DNA of 48,001 nt. Source: Candidatus Pelagibacter sp. (GTDB lineage Bacteria > Pseudomonadota > Alphaproteobacteria > Pelagibacterales > Pelagibacteraceae). The stretch's first letter is position 1. Each line of letters begins with the position of its first letter. The translations under genes were made by a program, and so were the position numbers. Shown here one piece after another: positions 1-9,438 of the stretch. The notes beneath the pieces are model-generated. The model searched no databases and had not been told where the DNA came from. It saw only the letters and a list, made by a program, of their open reading frames with translations. Location of the stretch: assembly GCA_016777595.1 (NCBI GenBank), contig JADHRE010000002.1, forward strand, positions 1-48,001, given 5' to 3'.

Positions 1-2
1 CA

Positions 3-986
3 CATAATGATACAGAAAATGCAGTAGCAAACTCTTTAACAGCTATTCAAGCTGGCGTGAGACAAGTTCAAGGTACTATAAATGGGCTAGGTGAAAGATG
101 TGGAAATGCTAATTTAATGTCAATTATACCAACACTTTCATTAAAGAAATCATTCACAGAAAAATTTGAATTAAATATCAAAAAGGAAAAATTAAGTTCA
201 CTAACAGAGTGTTCGAGATTACTTGATGAGTTATTAAATAGAAAACCAAACAAAAGTTTACCATATGTAGGAGCCTCGGCTTTTTCCCACAAAGGTGGCT
301 TGCATGTTTCTGCTGTTCAGAAAGATCCAAAAACATACGAACATATTGACCCAAAGTCAGTTGGCAATCTTAGAAATATTATTGTTTCTAATCAAGCTGG
401 AAGATCAAATATTTTATCAAGATTAGAAGCTTATGGAATTAAAATAAACTCAAAAGATATTAAAGTACAAAAAATTCTTAATGAAGTTAAAGAAAGAGAG
501 TTTAGTGGATATTCGTACGATGGCGCTGATGCCTCTTTTGAACTATTAGCAAATCGCTTATTAGGTAAAGTTCCTGAATATTTAAAAGTAGAAAGCTACA
601 ATGTAAATGTTTCAAAATCTGAAAAAATTTTAACCAAAGCTAATGTTGTTTTTATAATTGATGGAAAGAAAATCGAATGTAACGGTGAGGGAAATGGTCC
701 AGTAAATGCATTAGATAATGCAATAAGATCTAATTTTAAAAAAGTAGAAAAATATTATAATTTCTTTTCAGACTTAAAATTGTTGGATTATAAAGTAAGA
801 ATTTTAAATACGGGAACAGAAGCAACAACTCGTGTTTTAATCGAAAGCACTGACAAATCAGGAAAGAGTTGGTTTACTATAGGAGTATCTCCTAACATTA
901 TCGAAGCTTCATTTAAGGCTTTAATAGATAGTTTAGATTATAAACTTTATAAAGAAAAAGCACCCGCTAATATTAATGAAAAATAA
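3..986 (+). CDS. cimA: (R)-citramalate synthase, 5' truncated by window edge
   Basis: Frame open from the window edge (HNDTENAVANSLTAIQAGVRQVQGTINGLGERCGNANL); PYVGASAFSHKGGLHVSAVQKDPKTYEHIDP is typical of CimA within the isopropylmalate/citramalate synthase family. Confidence 0.88.
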   Translation, partial: HNDTENAVANSLTAIQAGVRQVQGTINGLGERCGNANLMSIIPTLSLKKSFTEKFELNIKKEKLSSLTECSRLLDELLNRKPNKSLPYVGASAFSHKGGLHVSAVQKDPKTYEHIDPKSVGNLRNIIVSNQAGRSNILSRLEAYGIKINSKDIKVQKILNEVKEREFSGYSYDGADASFELLANRLLGKVPEYLKVESYNVNVSKSEKILTKANVVFIIDGKKIECNGEGNGPVNALDNAIRSNFKKVEKYYNFFSDLKLLDYKVRILNTGTEATTRVLIESTDKSGKSWFTIGVSPNIIEASFKALIDSLDYKLYKEKAPANINEK

Positions 987-1689
987 ATTTGGTTTTATTT
1001 TAGTTAAACCTCAGCTAGGAGAAAATATTGGTGCATGTGCACGTTCAATGAAAAATTTTGGTTTTAAAAAACTGCATATTGTAAGTCCAAAAATTAATTT
1101 TCCTAACCACAAAGCTAAAGCTACATCAGTTGGAGCTTTAGACATAATAAATAAAACTAAAGTTTTTGATGGTGTTGAAGATGCAATTAAGAGTTACGAT
1201 CTAATAATTTCACTAAGCGCAAGACGAAGAGATATAAATAAAAAACATATTTTACTACAAGATTTTAAACAAATTATTCAAAAAAAAAAAAATTGCAATG
1301 TTGGTTTGATGTTTGGACCAGAAGCATCAGGTTTATCTAACAAGGATTTATCATATTCAAATTTTATATTACAAATTCCTACTTCACCTAAATTTAAATC
1401 TTTAAATTTATCTCATTCTTTAACTATTGTTTGTTATGAAATATTTAAAACTATAAGTAAAAAAAAAATAAAAAAGTTTAGTACAAATTTAAAAATATCT
1501 TCTAAATCAAAAATTTATTCTGTTGTTAGTCACTTAATAAATCTTCTCGAAAAAAAAGACTTTTTTATCCCTTTTGAAAAGAAACAATCGATGATGCTGA
1601 ATATTAATAATTTAATCTACAGACTAGAACCGAATGACAAAGAATTGAGGATTTTAGCTAGTATTATCAGTTCATTAAGTAAAAAATAA
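976..1689 (+). CDS. trmJ: RNA 2'-O-methyltransferase, TrmH/SpoU family group 1 (TrmJ-like)
   Basis: ORF with VKPQLGENIGACARSMKNFG and LMFGPEASGLSN ... LQIPTSPKFKSLNLSHS SpoU motifs; overlaps cimA by 11 bp. Confidence 0.85.
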   Translation: MKNKFGFILVKPQLGENIGACARSMKNFGFKKLHIVSPKINFPNHKAKATSVGALDIINKTKVFDGVEDAIKSYDLIISLSARRRDINKKHILLQDFKQIIQKKKNCNVGLMFGPEASGLSNKDLSYSNFILQIPTSPKFKSLNLSHSLTIVCYEIFKTISKKKIKKFSTNLKISSKSKIYSVVSHLINLLEKKDFFIPFEKKQSMMLNINNLIYRLEPNDKELRILASIISSLSKK

Positions 1690-1702
1690 CGTTAAAGCTT
1701 AA

Positions 1703-1730
1703 TTGACAAATTAACTCTAAAGCTTATAAA
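1703..1730 (+). promoter_or_regulatory. Predicted sigma70-type promoter for rpsD (TTGACA N16 TATAAA)
   Basis: TTGACA at 1703-1708 and TATAAA at 1725-1730, 16-nt spacer, 16 nt upstream of the rpsD ATG. Confidence 0.7.
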
Positions 1731-1746
1731 CACTCATTTATCAAAT

Positions 1747-2364
1747 ATGACAAAAAGACTAAAATCTAAACATAAAGTTGATCGAAGGCTTAAAGCAAAT
1801 ATATGGGGTAGACCAAAAAGCCCATTTAATTCCAGAGCTTACCCTCCGGGTCAACATGGCCAAAATAAAAAAGGCAAACCCACAGACTACGGGATTCAAT
1901 TACAAGCTAAACAAAAATTAAAAGCCTATTATGGAAACATTAATGAGAGACAATTTAGAAATATTTATAGAAAAGCACTTTCAAAAAGAGGCGATACTAC
2001 AGAGAATTTAATTGCTTTACTTGAAAGTAGACTTGATACTGTAATCTACAGAGCTAAATTTGCTCCAACAGTTTTTTCTGCTCGTCAAATGATTAATCAT
2101 GGACATATCACAGTTAATAAAAAAAGAGTCAACATTTCAAGCTATATAGTTAAAAGTTCAGATTTAATAGAAATCAGAGAAAAATCAAAAAAGCTAACAG
2201 TGATAGATGGTTCGTTGCAAAGTAAAGAAAGAGAAGTCCCAGAATACATTCTACTCGATGATAAAAATAAAACTGCAAAATTAGTAAGAGTACCTAAATT
2301 TTCAGAAGTACCTTTTCCAGTAATAATGGAACCTAGTTTAGTAATTGAATATTACTCTAGATAA
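1747..2364 (+). CDS. rpsD: 30S ribosomal protein S4
   Basis: [39 protein letters not shown]4 N-terminus; S4 RNA-binding domain. Confidence 0.97.
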   Translation: MTKRLKSKHKVDRRLKANIWGRPKSPFNSRAYPPGQHGQNKKGKPTDYGIQLQAKQKLKAYYGNINERQFRNIYRKALSKRGDTTENLIALLESRLDTVIYRAKFAPTVFSARQMINHGHITVNKKRVNISSYIVKSSDLIEIREKSKKLTVIDGSLQSKEREVPEYILLDDKNKTAKLVRVPKFSEVPFPVIMEPSLVIEYYSR

Positions 2365-2437
2365 ATCTCCTAATTAAACACTTTAATTAATTATAAAAAA
2401 AGATTTTTTTTATCATGATTATGTTATTTATATCTTA

Positions 2438-4033
2438 ATGATATTAAAAAAAAAATTAACTTTAATATTTTTTTTATTTTTTTATTTTTTTGTCGGATCT
2501 ACAAACTCCATAAATTCAGGAATTTCATTTGATGAAAATTATGAAGAATTAAATTGGAATTTCAATATAAAAGTAATCCAAGAAATTTCCAACACAAGAT
2601 TTGGAAAAAAAGAATTTAATAGATTAAAATTTGATAAAGAGGTTAAGCGTTTTGTTGGTTATGGGATAGGATTTCAGTTAATTTCACAACCAATTCAATT
2701 CATATTAAAAGACTTCCTTAAAAATAATAAAAATTTAGATCTTTATGGTGCAAAATTATTATCTAAGCATTTTGTAGTTTTTCTATTTTTTTTTATATCA
2801 GGAATAATTTTCTATCTTATTTTAAGAAAACTAATTGATAATGAAAATTTTTGTATTTTAGGTTGCGCATTATATCTAACCTATCCTTATTTATTTGGAC
2901 AAGCTATGTTCAGTCCAAAAGATGTGCCGTTCATGTCAGTGTGGTTAGTATGTACTTACATAAGCTTTAATCTTTTTGAAAAACTATCAGACAATCAAAA
3001 ATTAAGTCTTAAAAGTATATTTTTTTTATCAATCATGACTTCATATTTATTATCAATCAGAATTTCTGGTTTACTTATCTTTATACAGTATAGCATATCT
3101 TTATTAATTTTTTTAAGTGTATTTAAAATTAATTTTTTATTATTTTTAGAAAAGTTTTTTAAAGAGATTATTCTTTTTATTTTTTTTACAATTTTATTTT
3201 TATTTATATTTTATCCAATCTTTTGGATTGATCCTTCATTATTGATTGAAACTTTCAAAATAAATATTAGTCATTTTAACAACGTTGGAACCAACACATT
3301 AGGTGAAACTATGTACTCTAAAAACTTACCAGTAACGTATTTGCCAATATGGTTTTTAGTAAAAGTTCCACTTATTATTTTGATTGGGTTAATAACTATA
3401 CCTTTTGTAGAAAATAAAATTTTTATAAATAAAAAAAAATCTATTTATTATGGAAGCGTTTTATTAACGATATTAATAATTCCACTAATTCTTATCTTAA
3501 AAAAAGTTCACTTATATGATGAAATAAGACAAGTAATGTTTTTATTACCTTTAATTTTGATAGCAGGTTTAGTTTCCTTATTTATTTTTTCTAAATATCT
3601 TTATTATTTACTTGGTGTTTTAAGTCTTTCTTTATTTATTTTTGAAAATATTAAAATCAATCCATACCAATATGTTTGGTTTAACATACCAGCGAGATAT
3701 GTTGATTTGACTAAAAATTTTGAACTAGAATACCAAGGTATCAGCGGAAGAGAAGTTGCCAATTATTTAAAAACGAACATCAATCAAGAAACATGTATCT
3801 TAGCTAATCCGTTGCACAGTGTTCGACATTTTTTAAATGATACTAATTTTAGCTGTTTCGATGCTTGGCAAAAAATAGATACAAACTATAAACGACCTTT
3901 CCTTGCTGTTCAAAATGTCAGGAATCTAAAAAAAAGCACTCCCTATAAATGCTTCTCTATGTATGAAGCAAGTTTTAAACTGCTGTTTCAAAAAAAAAAG
4001 ATTATTACAGCAAAACTTCTAGAGTGTAGATAG
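2438..4033 (+). CDS. Multi-pass membrane glycosyltransferase, GT-C/PMT (ArnT-like) family
   Basis: Many hydrophobic segments; N-terminal FDENYE acidic motif; MFSPKDVPF motif seen in dolichyl/undecaprenyl-phosphate sugar transferases; soluble C-terminal tail. Confidence 0.65.
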   Translation: MILKKKLTLIFFLFFYFFVGSTNSINSGISFDENYEELNWNFNIKVIQEISNTRFGKKEFNRLKFDKEVKRFVGYGIGFQLISQPIQFILKDFLKNNKNLDLYGAKLLSKHFVVFLFFFISGIIFYLILRKLIDNENFCILGCALYLTYPYLFGQAMFSPKDVPFMSVWLVCTYISFNLFEKLSDNQKLSLKSIFFLSIMTSYLLSIRISGLLIFIQYSISLLIFLSVFKINFLLFLEKFFKEIILFIFFTILFLFIFYPIFWIDPSLLIETFKINISHFNNVGTNTLGETMYSKNLPVTYLPIWFLVKVPLIILIGLITIPFVENKIFINKKKSIYYGSVLLTILIIPLILILKKVHLYDEIRQVMFLLPLILIAGLVSLFIFSKYLYYLLGVLSLSLFIFENIKINPYQYVWFNIPARYVDLTKNFELEYQGISGREVANYLKTNINQETCILANPLHSVRHFLNDTNFSCFDAWQKIDTNYKRPFLAVQNVRNLKKSTPYKCFSMYEASFKLLFQKKKIITAKLLECR

Positions 4034-4040
4034 ATTTAAT

Positions 4041-4733
4041 TTAAAGGTTTTCTGTAAAAATATGGCTTATGTTAGATTTACTAGACCATTTTTTTTTATA
4101 ATTAAGATTTTTTAAAAAATTATAAATTTTTGAATTTTCTATATTTGTATTGTCTATTTCAACACAAATGACTTTTGGTTTGTAAATATTAAAATTCAGT
4201 GATGTTAATGCTTCAAAATCAGCACCTTCTATATCAATATTTAAAAAATCAATTTTTTTATTTCTAAATTTTGTATTTTCTATAATTGTATTTAATGTAT
4301 AGCAATTAATATTTTTTTCTTTAATAGGCCCTTGCATTCTTTTTAACGAAACATCTTTTTTGACAGTGGTTAATTGGCTTATTTTTTTTTGGTAATAGAA
4401 TTTTACTTTTCCATTAGTATTTGAAACAGCTGCATTAATATTTATATCATCAGGCCTTAAATAATTAAATAAATCAATTGAATACTCACTCAAATCAATA
4501 TTGATACCTCTCCATCCTTTATTATGTAATAAAAATGTATTACTCAAATGAATAGGGTGATAACATCCAGCGTCTACATAAAAACCATCTTTTGTATTTT
4601 TTAAATAGTTAAGAATAATTAAATCCTCTTTTTCCATTGAGTATGATTTTTTTTTTATAGGATATCTATATTTTATGTAGATGTTATGAAATAATTTTAT
4701 TTTGTGAAAAAATTGTTTTATAAATTTACTCAA
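4041..4733 (-). CDS. FkbM family methyltransferase
   Basis: GFYVDAGCYHPIHLSNTFLLHNKGWRGINID and IDFLNIDIEGADFEAL, SAM-binding FkbM pattern. Confidence 0.85.
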   Translation of the reverse strand: MSKFIKQFFHKIKLFHNIYIKYRYPIKKKSYSMEKEDLIILNYLKNTKDGFYVDAGCYHPIHLSNTFLLHNKGWRGINIDLSEYSIDLFNYLRPDDININAAVSNTNGKVKFYYQKKISQLTTVKKDVSLKRMQGPIKEKNINCYTLNTIIENTKFRNKKIDFLNIDIEGADFEALTSLNFNIYKPKVICVEIDNTNIENSKIYNFLKNLNYKKKWSSKSNISHIFTENL

Positions 4734-4989
4734 CGTTTTTTAATTCACTCTTTATTTTGTTAATAAATTTATTAATTAACACTCTTTCATCCTGCTTAAG
4801 GTAATTCTCTTTTTCTACAGCTTTTTTCATTTCATTCTTAATACTAACAACCATTCCTTTTCTACCTTCTTTTGTTAATAATATATTAGTTTGCGCAGTA
4901 ATTTTATCTAAAGTTTTACCAATCGTAAATTCGAATACTACTATAAGCGCAATGACAGCTATAATTGTTTTGTAAATATAACTTCTCAT
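4726..4989 (-). CDS. Small hypothetical protein with one N-terminal transmembrane segment
   Basis: ORF in operon context between grxD and the FkbM gene; YKTIIAVIALIVVFEFTIG hydrophobic segment; overlaps the FkbM gene by 8 bp. Confidence 0.6.
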   Translation of the reverse strand: MRSYIYKTIIAVIALIVVFEFTIGKTLDKITAQTNILLTKEGRKGMVVSIKNEMKKAVEKENYLKQDERVLINKFINKIKSELKNVE

Positions 4990-4990
4990 T

Positions 4991-5314
4991 TTAATTTTCT
5001 AAAATATTTTTATTTATTAAAATTTTTTTTAAATCACCTTTTTCAAAAAGTTCTTTTACTATATCACACCCGCCAATAAATTCTTTTTTTACATAAAGTT
5101 GAGGTATAGTCGGCCAATCACTATATTTTTTTATACCTTCTCTCAATTGCTCATCCTCTAAAACATTTATACTTTTAAAGTTAACATTTAGATGCTTAAG
5201 AACATTAGATACAGCCATTGAGAAACCGCATTGAGGAGCGTCAGGTGTTCCTTTCATGAATAAGCATACGTCGTTATCACTAATTAAACTCTCAATTTTT
5301 TTAAGTGTATCCAT
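4991..5314 (-). CDS. grxD: Monothiol glutaredoxin, Grx4/GrxD family
   Basis: FMKGTPDAPQCGFSMAV with CGFS active site; WPTIPQLYVKKEFIGGCDI. Confidence 0.95.
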   Translation of the reverse strand: MDTLKKIESLISDNDVCLFMKGTPDAPQCGFSMAVSNVLKHLNVNFKSINVLEDEQLREGIKKYSDWPTIPQLYVKKEFIGGCDIVKELFEKGDLKKILINKNILEN

Positions 5315-5544
5315 TATTTTCCTTCAGTAGTTATTGATAAAGCATGTAATTCATTACCCATTTTACCTTTTAAAGATTTGTAAACAAGTTTATGTTGTTC
5401 AATCTTACTTAAATTATTAAACAAAGAAGATCTAATTGTAGCTGCATAATGATTGCTATCACCCATTAAATCTTTAATTTCTATTGAGGCATCTGGAATT
5501 AACTCTTTAATTAGTTTTGTTATTTCATCAACAGGCAAAGGCAT
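5314..5544 (-). CDS. BolA family protein
   Basis: 76 aa, DSNHYAATIRSSLFNNLSKIEQHKLVYKSLKGKMGNELHALSI is BolA/IbaG-like; adjacent to grxD. Confidence 0.92.
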   Translation of the reverse strand: MPLPVDEITKLIKELIPDASIEIKDLMGDSNHYAATIRSSLFNNLSKIEQHKLVYKSLKGKMGNELHALSITTEGK

Positions 5545-7724
5545 TAGTAATTCTTATACCATTCGTTGTTAATTTTAAATAAATCATTTGTGCTAATTTT
5601 TAATTCCTTTTCGATTTCAAAGAATTCTTTTTGAGTTAAACCGATATTTTCATAATAAGTATTGTTTTCTTTTAAAATTTTTTCGATTTTCCCTAAGTTA
5701 TTTGTCTCAATTTCAACAATATACCTTGCTTGATCTTCTCCAAAAAAATATTCATACAGATTTGTTAATTTTTTAGGTTTAAATATTTTTATTCCATATT
5801 CAGATCCAATTGACATTTCAGATAAGGCAGTAATTAAACCTCCGTTTGAAACATCATGAGATGATAGTATTAATTTTTTATCTATTAATTTTAATAAAGT
5901 TTCACCATTATTTTTTTCATTTAAAAGATTTACTTCTGGGGGCATACCTTCATTTATTGAATAATTTTCCTTTAAAAAACAACTTTGTTCCAGGTGTCCA
6001 AAAGTTTTTCCTATTAGTATTACAGTACTGTTGTTTTTTTTAAAATTATGATTAAGAGGTTTTGATAATTTTTTTATTAAACCCACACCACCAATTACTG
6101 GTGTAGGGTAGATATTTTTTTTATTAGTACCATTATAAAAAGATACATTACCTGAAACAACAGGGTAATTTAAAAATTCACAAGCTTCTTTAATACCCTC
6201 TAAACATTCAGCAAATTCTCCCATAATTTCTTTATTTTCTGGATTACCAAAATTTAAGCAATTTGTTATTGCTAAAGGCTTAGCACCAACTGTAATTAAA
6301 TTTCTCCAATTTTCACAAACAATTTGTTTACCGCCTACTAGTGGATAAGCCTTACAATAATTTGCAGAAGAATCAACTGATACAGCAATTGCTTTGTCTT
6401 TGTTATGAATCCTAATTATTGAAGCATCTGACCCAGATTTTTGAACAGTATCACACATAACATTTTGATCATACTGATTAGTAATCCAACTTTTATTAGA
6501 ATGATTAGGACTTGATAAAATTTTAATTAATGCATCTTCAATCTTTATCTTTTTAAGTTTTTTTAAATCAATTCTAGTTTTTTGAATTTTTTTCTTAACC
6601 CATTTCCTGTTATAAAGTGGTGCATTTGATGCCAAAGCATCAATAGGAATTTCACCTTCAATTCTATTATTAAATTTTAAAGTAAGTTTATTAGTATTAG
6701 TGGTTTTTCCAATCACAACAAAATCTAAATCCCATTTATCAAATATTTTCTTCGCATTTTTTTCTTTTCCATCCTCTAATATAATAAGCATTCTTTCTTG
6801 ACTTTCAGATAGCATTATTTCATAGGGTGTCATATTTTCCTCTCTACAAGGAACTTTATCTAAATCAAGTTCTATCCCAAGGGCTCCTTTAGAAGCCATT
6901 TCAACACTTGAAGATGTTAGACCAGCAGCACCCATATCTTGAATAGATATAATTGAATTATCTTTCATTAATTCCAAACAGGCTTCCATTAATAGTTTCT
7001 CAGTAAAAGGATCTCCAACTTGAACAGTCGGTTTTTTTTCTTCAGAATTTTCATCAAATTCTGCAGAAGCCATCGATGCTCCATGGATTCCATCTCGACC
7101 AGTCTTCGACCCTACATAAACTACAGATTTATTTAAGCCTTTTGCCTTAGAGTAAAAAATTTTGTCTTTTTTGGCATGACCGACTGCCATTGCATTAACC
7201 AAAATATTCTCGTTATAGGTATCATTAAATTTAGTTTCCCCTGCAACTGTAGGAATACCTATACAATTTCCGTAACCACCAATTCCAGATACAACACCAT
7301 TTAACAAGCTTTTAGTTTTAGGGTGTTCTGGTGCACCAAAATGAATTGAGTTTAATAAAGCAATTGGTCTAGCACCCATAGTGAAAACATCCCTTAATAT
7401 TCCTCCCACACCAGTTGCAGCACCTTGATACGGCTCTATATAAGAGGGATGGTTGTGACTTTCTATTTTGAAAATTATTGCATCATTATCACCAATATCA
7501 ATCACACCTGCATTTTCCCCTGGTCCTTGAATTACTTGTTTTCCTTTAGTGGGTAATTTTTTTAAGTGTACTCTAGAAGATTTGTAAGAACAGTGTTCAT
7601 TCCACATTGCTGAAAAAATTCCAAGTTCTAAAAAGTTAGGTTCTCTTTCTAAAAGTTTTTTAATATTTTCGTATTCCTCGAGCTTTAATCCATGTTTTTC
7701 AACTATTTGAGCAGTGATTTTCAT
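5544..7724 (-). CDS. purL: Phosphoribosylformylglycinamidine synthase subunit PurL
   Basis: [43 protein letters not shown]; 726 aa small-type PurL. Confidence 0.97.
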   Translation of the reverse strand: MKITAQIVEKHGLKLEEYENIKKLLEREPNFLELGIFSAMWNEHCSYKSSRVHLKKLPTKGKQVIQGPGENAGVIDIGDNDAIIFKIESHNHPSYIEPYQGAATGVGGILRDVFTMGARPIALLNSIHFGAPEHPKTKSLLNGVVSGIGGYGNCIGIPTVAGETKFNDTYNENILVNAMAVGHAKKDKIFYSKAKGLNKSVVYVGSKTGRDGIHGASMASAEFDENSEEKKPTVQVGDPFTEKLLMEACLELMKDNSIISIQDMGAAGLTSSSVEMASKGALGIELDLDKVPCREENMTPYEIMLSESQERMLIILEDGKEKNAKKIFDKWDLDFVVIGKTTNTNKLTLKFNNRIEGEIPIDALASNAPLYNRKWVKKKIQKTRIDLKKLKKIKIEDALIKILSSPNHSNKSWITNQYDQNVMCDTVQKSGSDASIIRIHNKDKAIAVSVDSSANYCKAYPLVGGKQIVCENWRNLITVGAKPLAITNCLNFGNPENKEIMGEFAECLEGIKEACEFLNYPVVSGNVSFYNGTNKKNIYPTPVIGGVGLIKKLSKPLNHNFKKNNSTVILIGKTFGHLEQSCFLKENYSINEGMPPEVNLLNEKNNGETLLKLIDKKLILSSHDVSNGGLITALSEMSIGSEYGIKIFKPKKLTNLYEYFFGEDQARYIVEIETNNLGKIEKILKENNTYYENIGLTQKEFFEIEKELKISTNDLFKINNEWYKNY

Positions 7725-8402
7725 TTAATTAAGCAAGCTTGAAAATAGATTAATCCCATCTTTATTTGATATAATATCATCAATCATTCTTTCTGGGTGA
7801 GGCATCATTCCTAAGATATTTTTTTTTAAATTCAAAATTCCTGCAATATTTTCCAAAGATCCATTAGGATTTGTGCCATTGTTTATATTTCCTTTTTCAT
7901 CACAATATTTAAAAGCAATTAAGCCTTCTTTATTTAGTTCATCTAAATGTTTGGGGTCTGTAAAATAGTTTCCTTCGTTATGTGCAATATTAATTTTTAA
8001 TAATTGGTTATTTTTATATTTATTGGAAAACTTTGTGTTGTTGTTCATTACTTTAATATGAACGTCTTTATTAATAAATTTTAAGTTTTTATTTCTTAAC
8101 AAAGTTCCCTTAAGAAGACCTGTTTCAGTTAAAATTTGAAATCCATTACAAATACCTAAAATTAGACAACCAGAGTTTGCAGCTTTAACAACTTCATCTA
8201 TAATCAATGATTTTCCTGCAATAGCTCCAGATCTTAAATAATCTCCATAGGAAAAACCACCAGGTAAAACAACCAAATCAGATTTAGGTAATTTAGTTTC
8301 TTTATGCCATACCATTTGGTTTTTAAATTGCATTTTTTCTAGAGCGATAGCTATATCTCTATCACAATTAGAACCTGGAAAAACAATTACAGATGATCTC
8401 AT
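7725..8402 (-). CDS. purQ: Phosphoribosylformylglycinamidine synthase subunit PurQ (glutaminase)
   Basis: VVLPGGFSYGDYLRSGAIA ... ILGICNGFQILTE ... MMPHPERM class I glutaminase. Confidence 0.97.
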   Translation of the reverse strand: MRSSVIVFPGSNCDRDIAIALEKMQFKNQMVWHKETKLPKSDLVVLPGGFSYGDYLRSGAIAGKSLIIDEVVKAANSGCLILGICNGFQILTETGLLKGTLLRNKNLKFINKDVHIKVMNNNTKFSNKYKNNQLLKINIAHNEGNYFTDPKHLDELNKEGLIAFKYCDEKGNINNGTNPNGSLENIAGILNLKKNILGMMPHPERMIDDIISNKDGINLFSSLLN

Positions 8403-8641
8403 TAAATTTTACTAATTTTATAATCCTCAATAATAAGATTAACTAAAAGTTTTTTACACATTTCATCAACTTTTTTTTCGGCAGTTGTATGATCTTTTTC
8501 ATCAACTTCTATTTGAAAAAATTTGCCTTGTCTTATGCTTTTTATGCTATTCAAGCCCATGCTGGCCAAGGTGTTTTCAACAACTTTTCCTTGAGGATCT
8601 AAAACATCTTTTTTAAGAATAACTGTTACAGAAAATTTCAA
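8402..8641 (-). CDS. purS: Phosphoribosylformylglycinamidine synthase subunit PurS
   Basis: 79 aa KKDVLDPQGKVVENTLASMG..SIRQGKFFQIEV. Confidence 0.95.
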   Translation of the reverse strand: MKFSVTVILKKDVLDPQGKVVENTLASMGLNSIKSIRQGKFFQIEVDEKDHTTAEKKVDEMCKKLLVNLIIEDYKISKI

Positions 8642-8642
8642 T

Positions 8643-9434
8643 TTATTTCTTTTTGAATTTTATTGGAATTGTTTTTCCAAAATTAACTTCACTTATATTT
8701 GTCTCTTCAGGCATAATACCCAATCTTCTTGCAACTTCTTGATATCCTTGAATGATATTGCCTAAATCTTTTCTAAATCTGTCTTTATCTAGTTTTTTTT
8801 CAGTTTTAGAGTCCCATAAACGACACGTGTCTGGGCTTATTTCATCTGCTAGAACTATTTCTTTTTCTTCGTTATCTTTATTCCAAGTTTTTCCATATTC
8901 AATTTTAAAATCCACAAGTTTAACACCTATTCCTCTAAACAAACCTAATAATAAGTCATTAATTCTCAAAGTCATTTTATCTATTGTCTGAATTTCTTTT
9001 TCTGTGGCCCAGCCAAAAGAATAAATATGTTCCTTAGATATTAAAGGATCATTAAGCTCATCTTTTTTGAAGCAATATTCCAATAATGGTCGATCCAGAA
9101 CAGTTCCTTCTGGAATACCGAGTCTTTTTGTAAGTGAGCCGGTTGCAATATTTCTTACTATGAATTCTATAGGAAATATTTCGGCTTTTTTAATTAACTG
9201 TTCCCGCATATTTAATCTCTTTATAAAATGAGTTTTAATTCCACATTGAGCAAGGTTAGTTAAAATATATTCAGATATTCTATTGTTAAGAACACCTTTA
9301 CCTTCCACACTTGCTTTTTTTAAATTATTAAAAGCAGTAGCATCATCTTTAAAGTGTTGAATAACTAAATCTTTATCTTTTGTTTCATAAAGAATTTTAG
9401 CTTTACCTTCGTATAGTTTTTTGCCTTTATTCAT
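8643..9434 (-). CDS. purC: SAICAR synthase
   Basis: KKLYEGKAKILYET ... DEISPDTCRLWD ... FRKDLG. Confidence 0.96.
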   Translation of the reverse strand: MNKGKKLYEGKAKILYETKDKDLVIQHFKDDATAFNNLKKASVEGKGVLNNRISEYILTNLAQCGIKTHFIKRLNMREQLIKKAEIFPIEFIVRNIATGSLTKRLGIPEGTVLDRPLLEYCFKKDELNDPLISKEHIYSFGWATEKEIQTIDKMTLRINDLLLGLFRGIGVKLVDFKIEYGKTWNKDNEEKEIVLADEISPDTCRLWDSKTEKKLDKDRFRKDLGNIIQGYQEVARRLGIMPEETNISEVNFGKTIPIKFKKK

Positions 9435-9438
9435 TTGA

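Noticed and set aside
2371-2413. AT-only inverted repeats after rpsD (TAATTAAA/TTTAATTA and A7/T8)
   Set aside because: Pure A/T pairing with very short loops is expected by chance in this composition; too weak to call a terminator.
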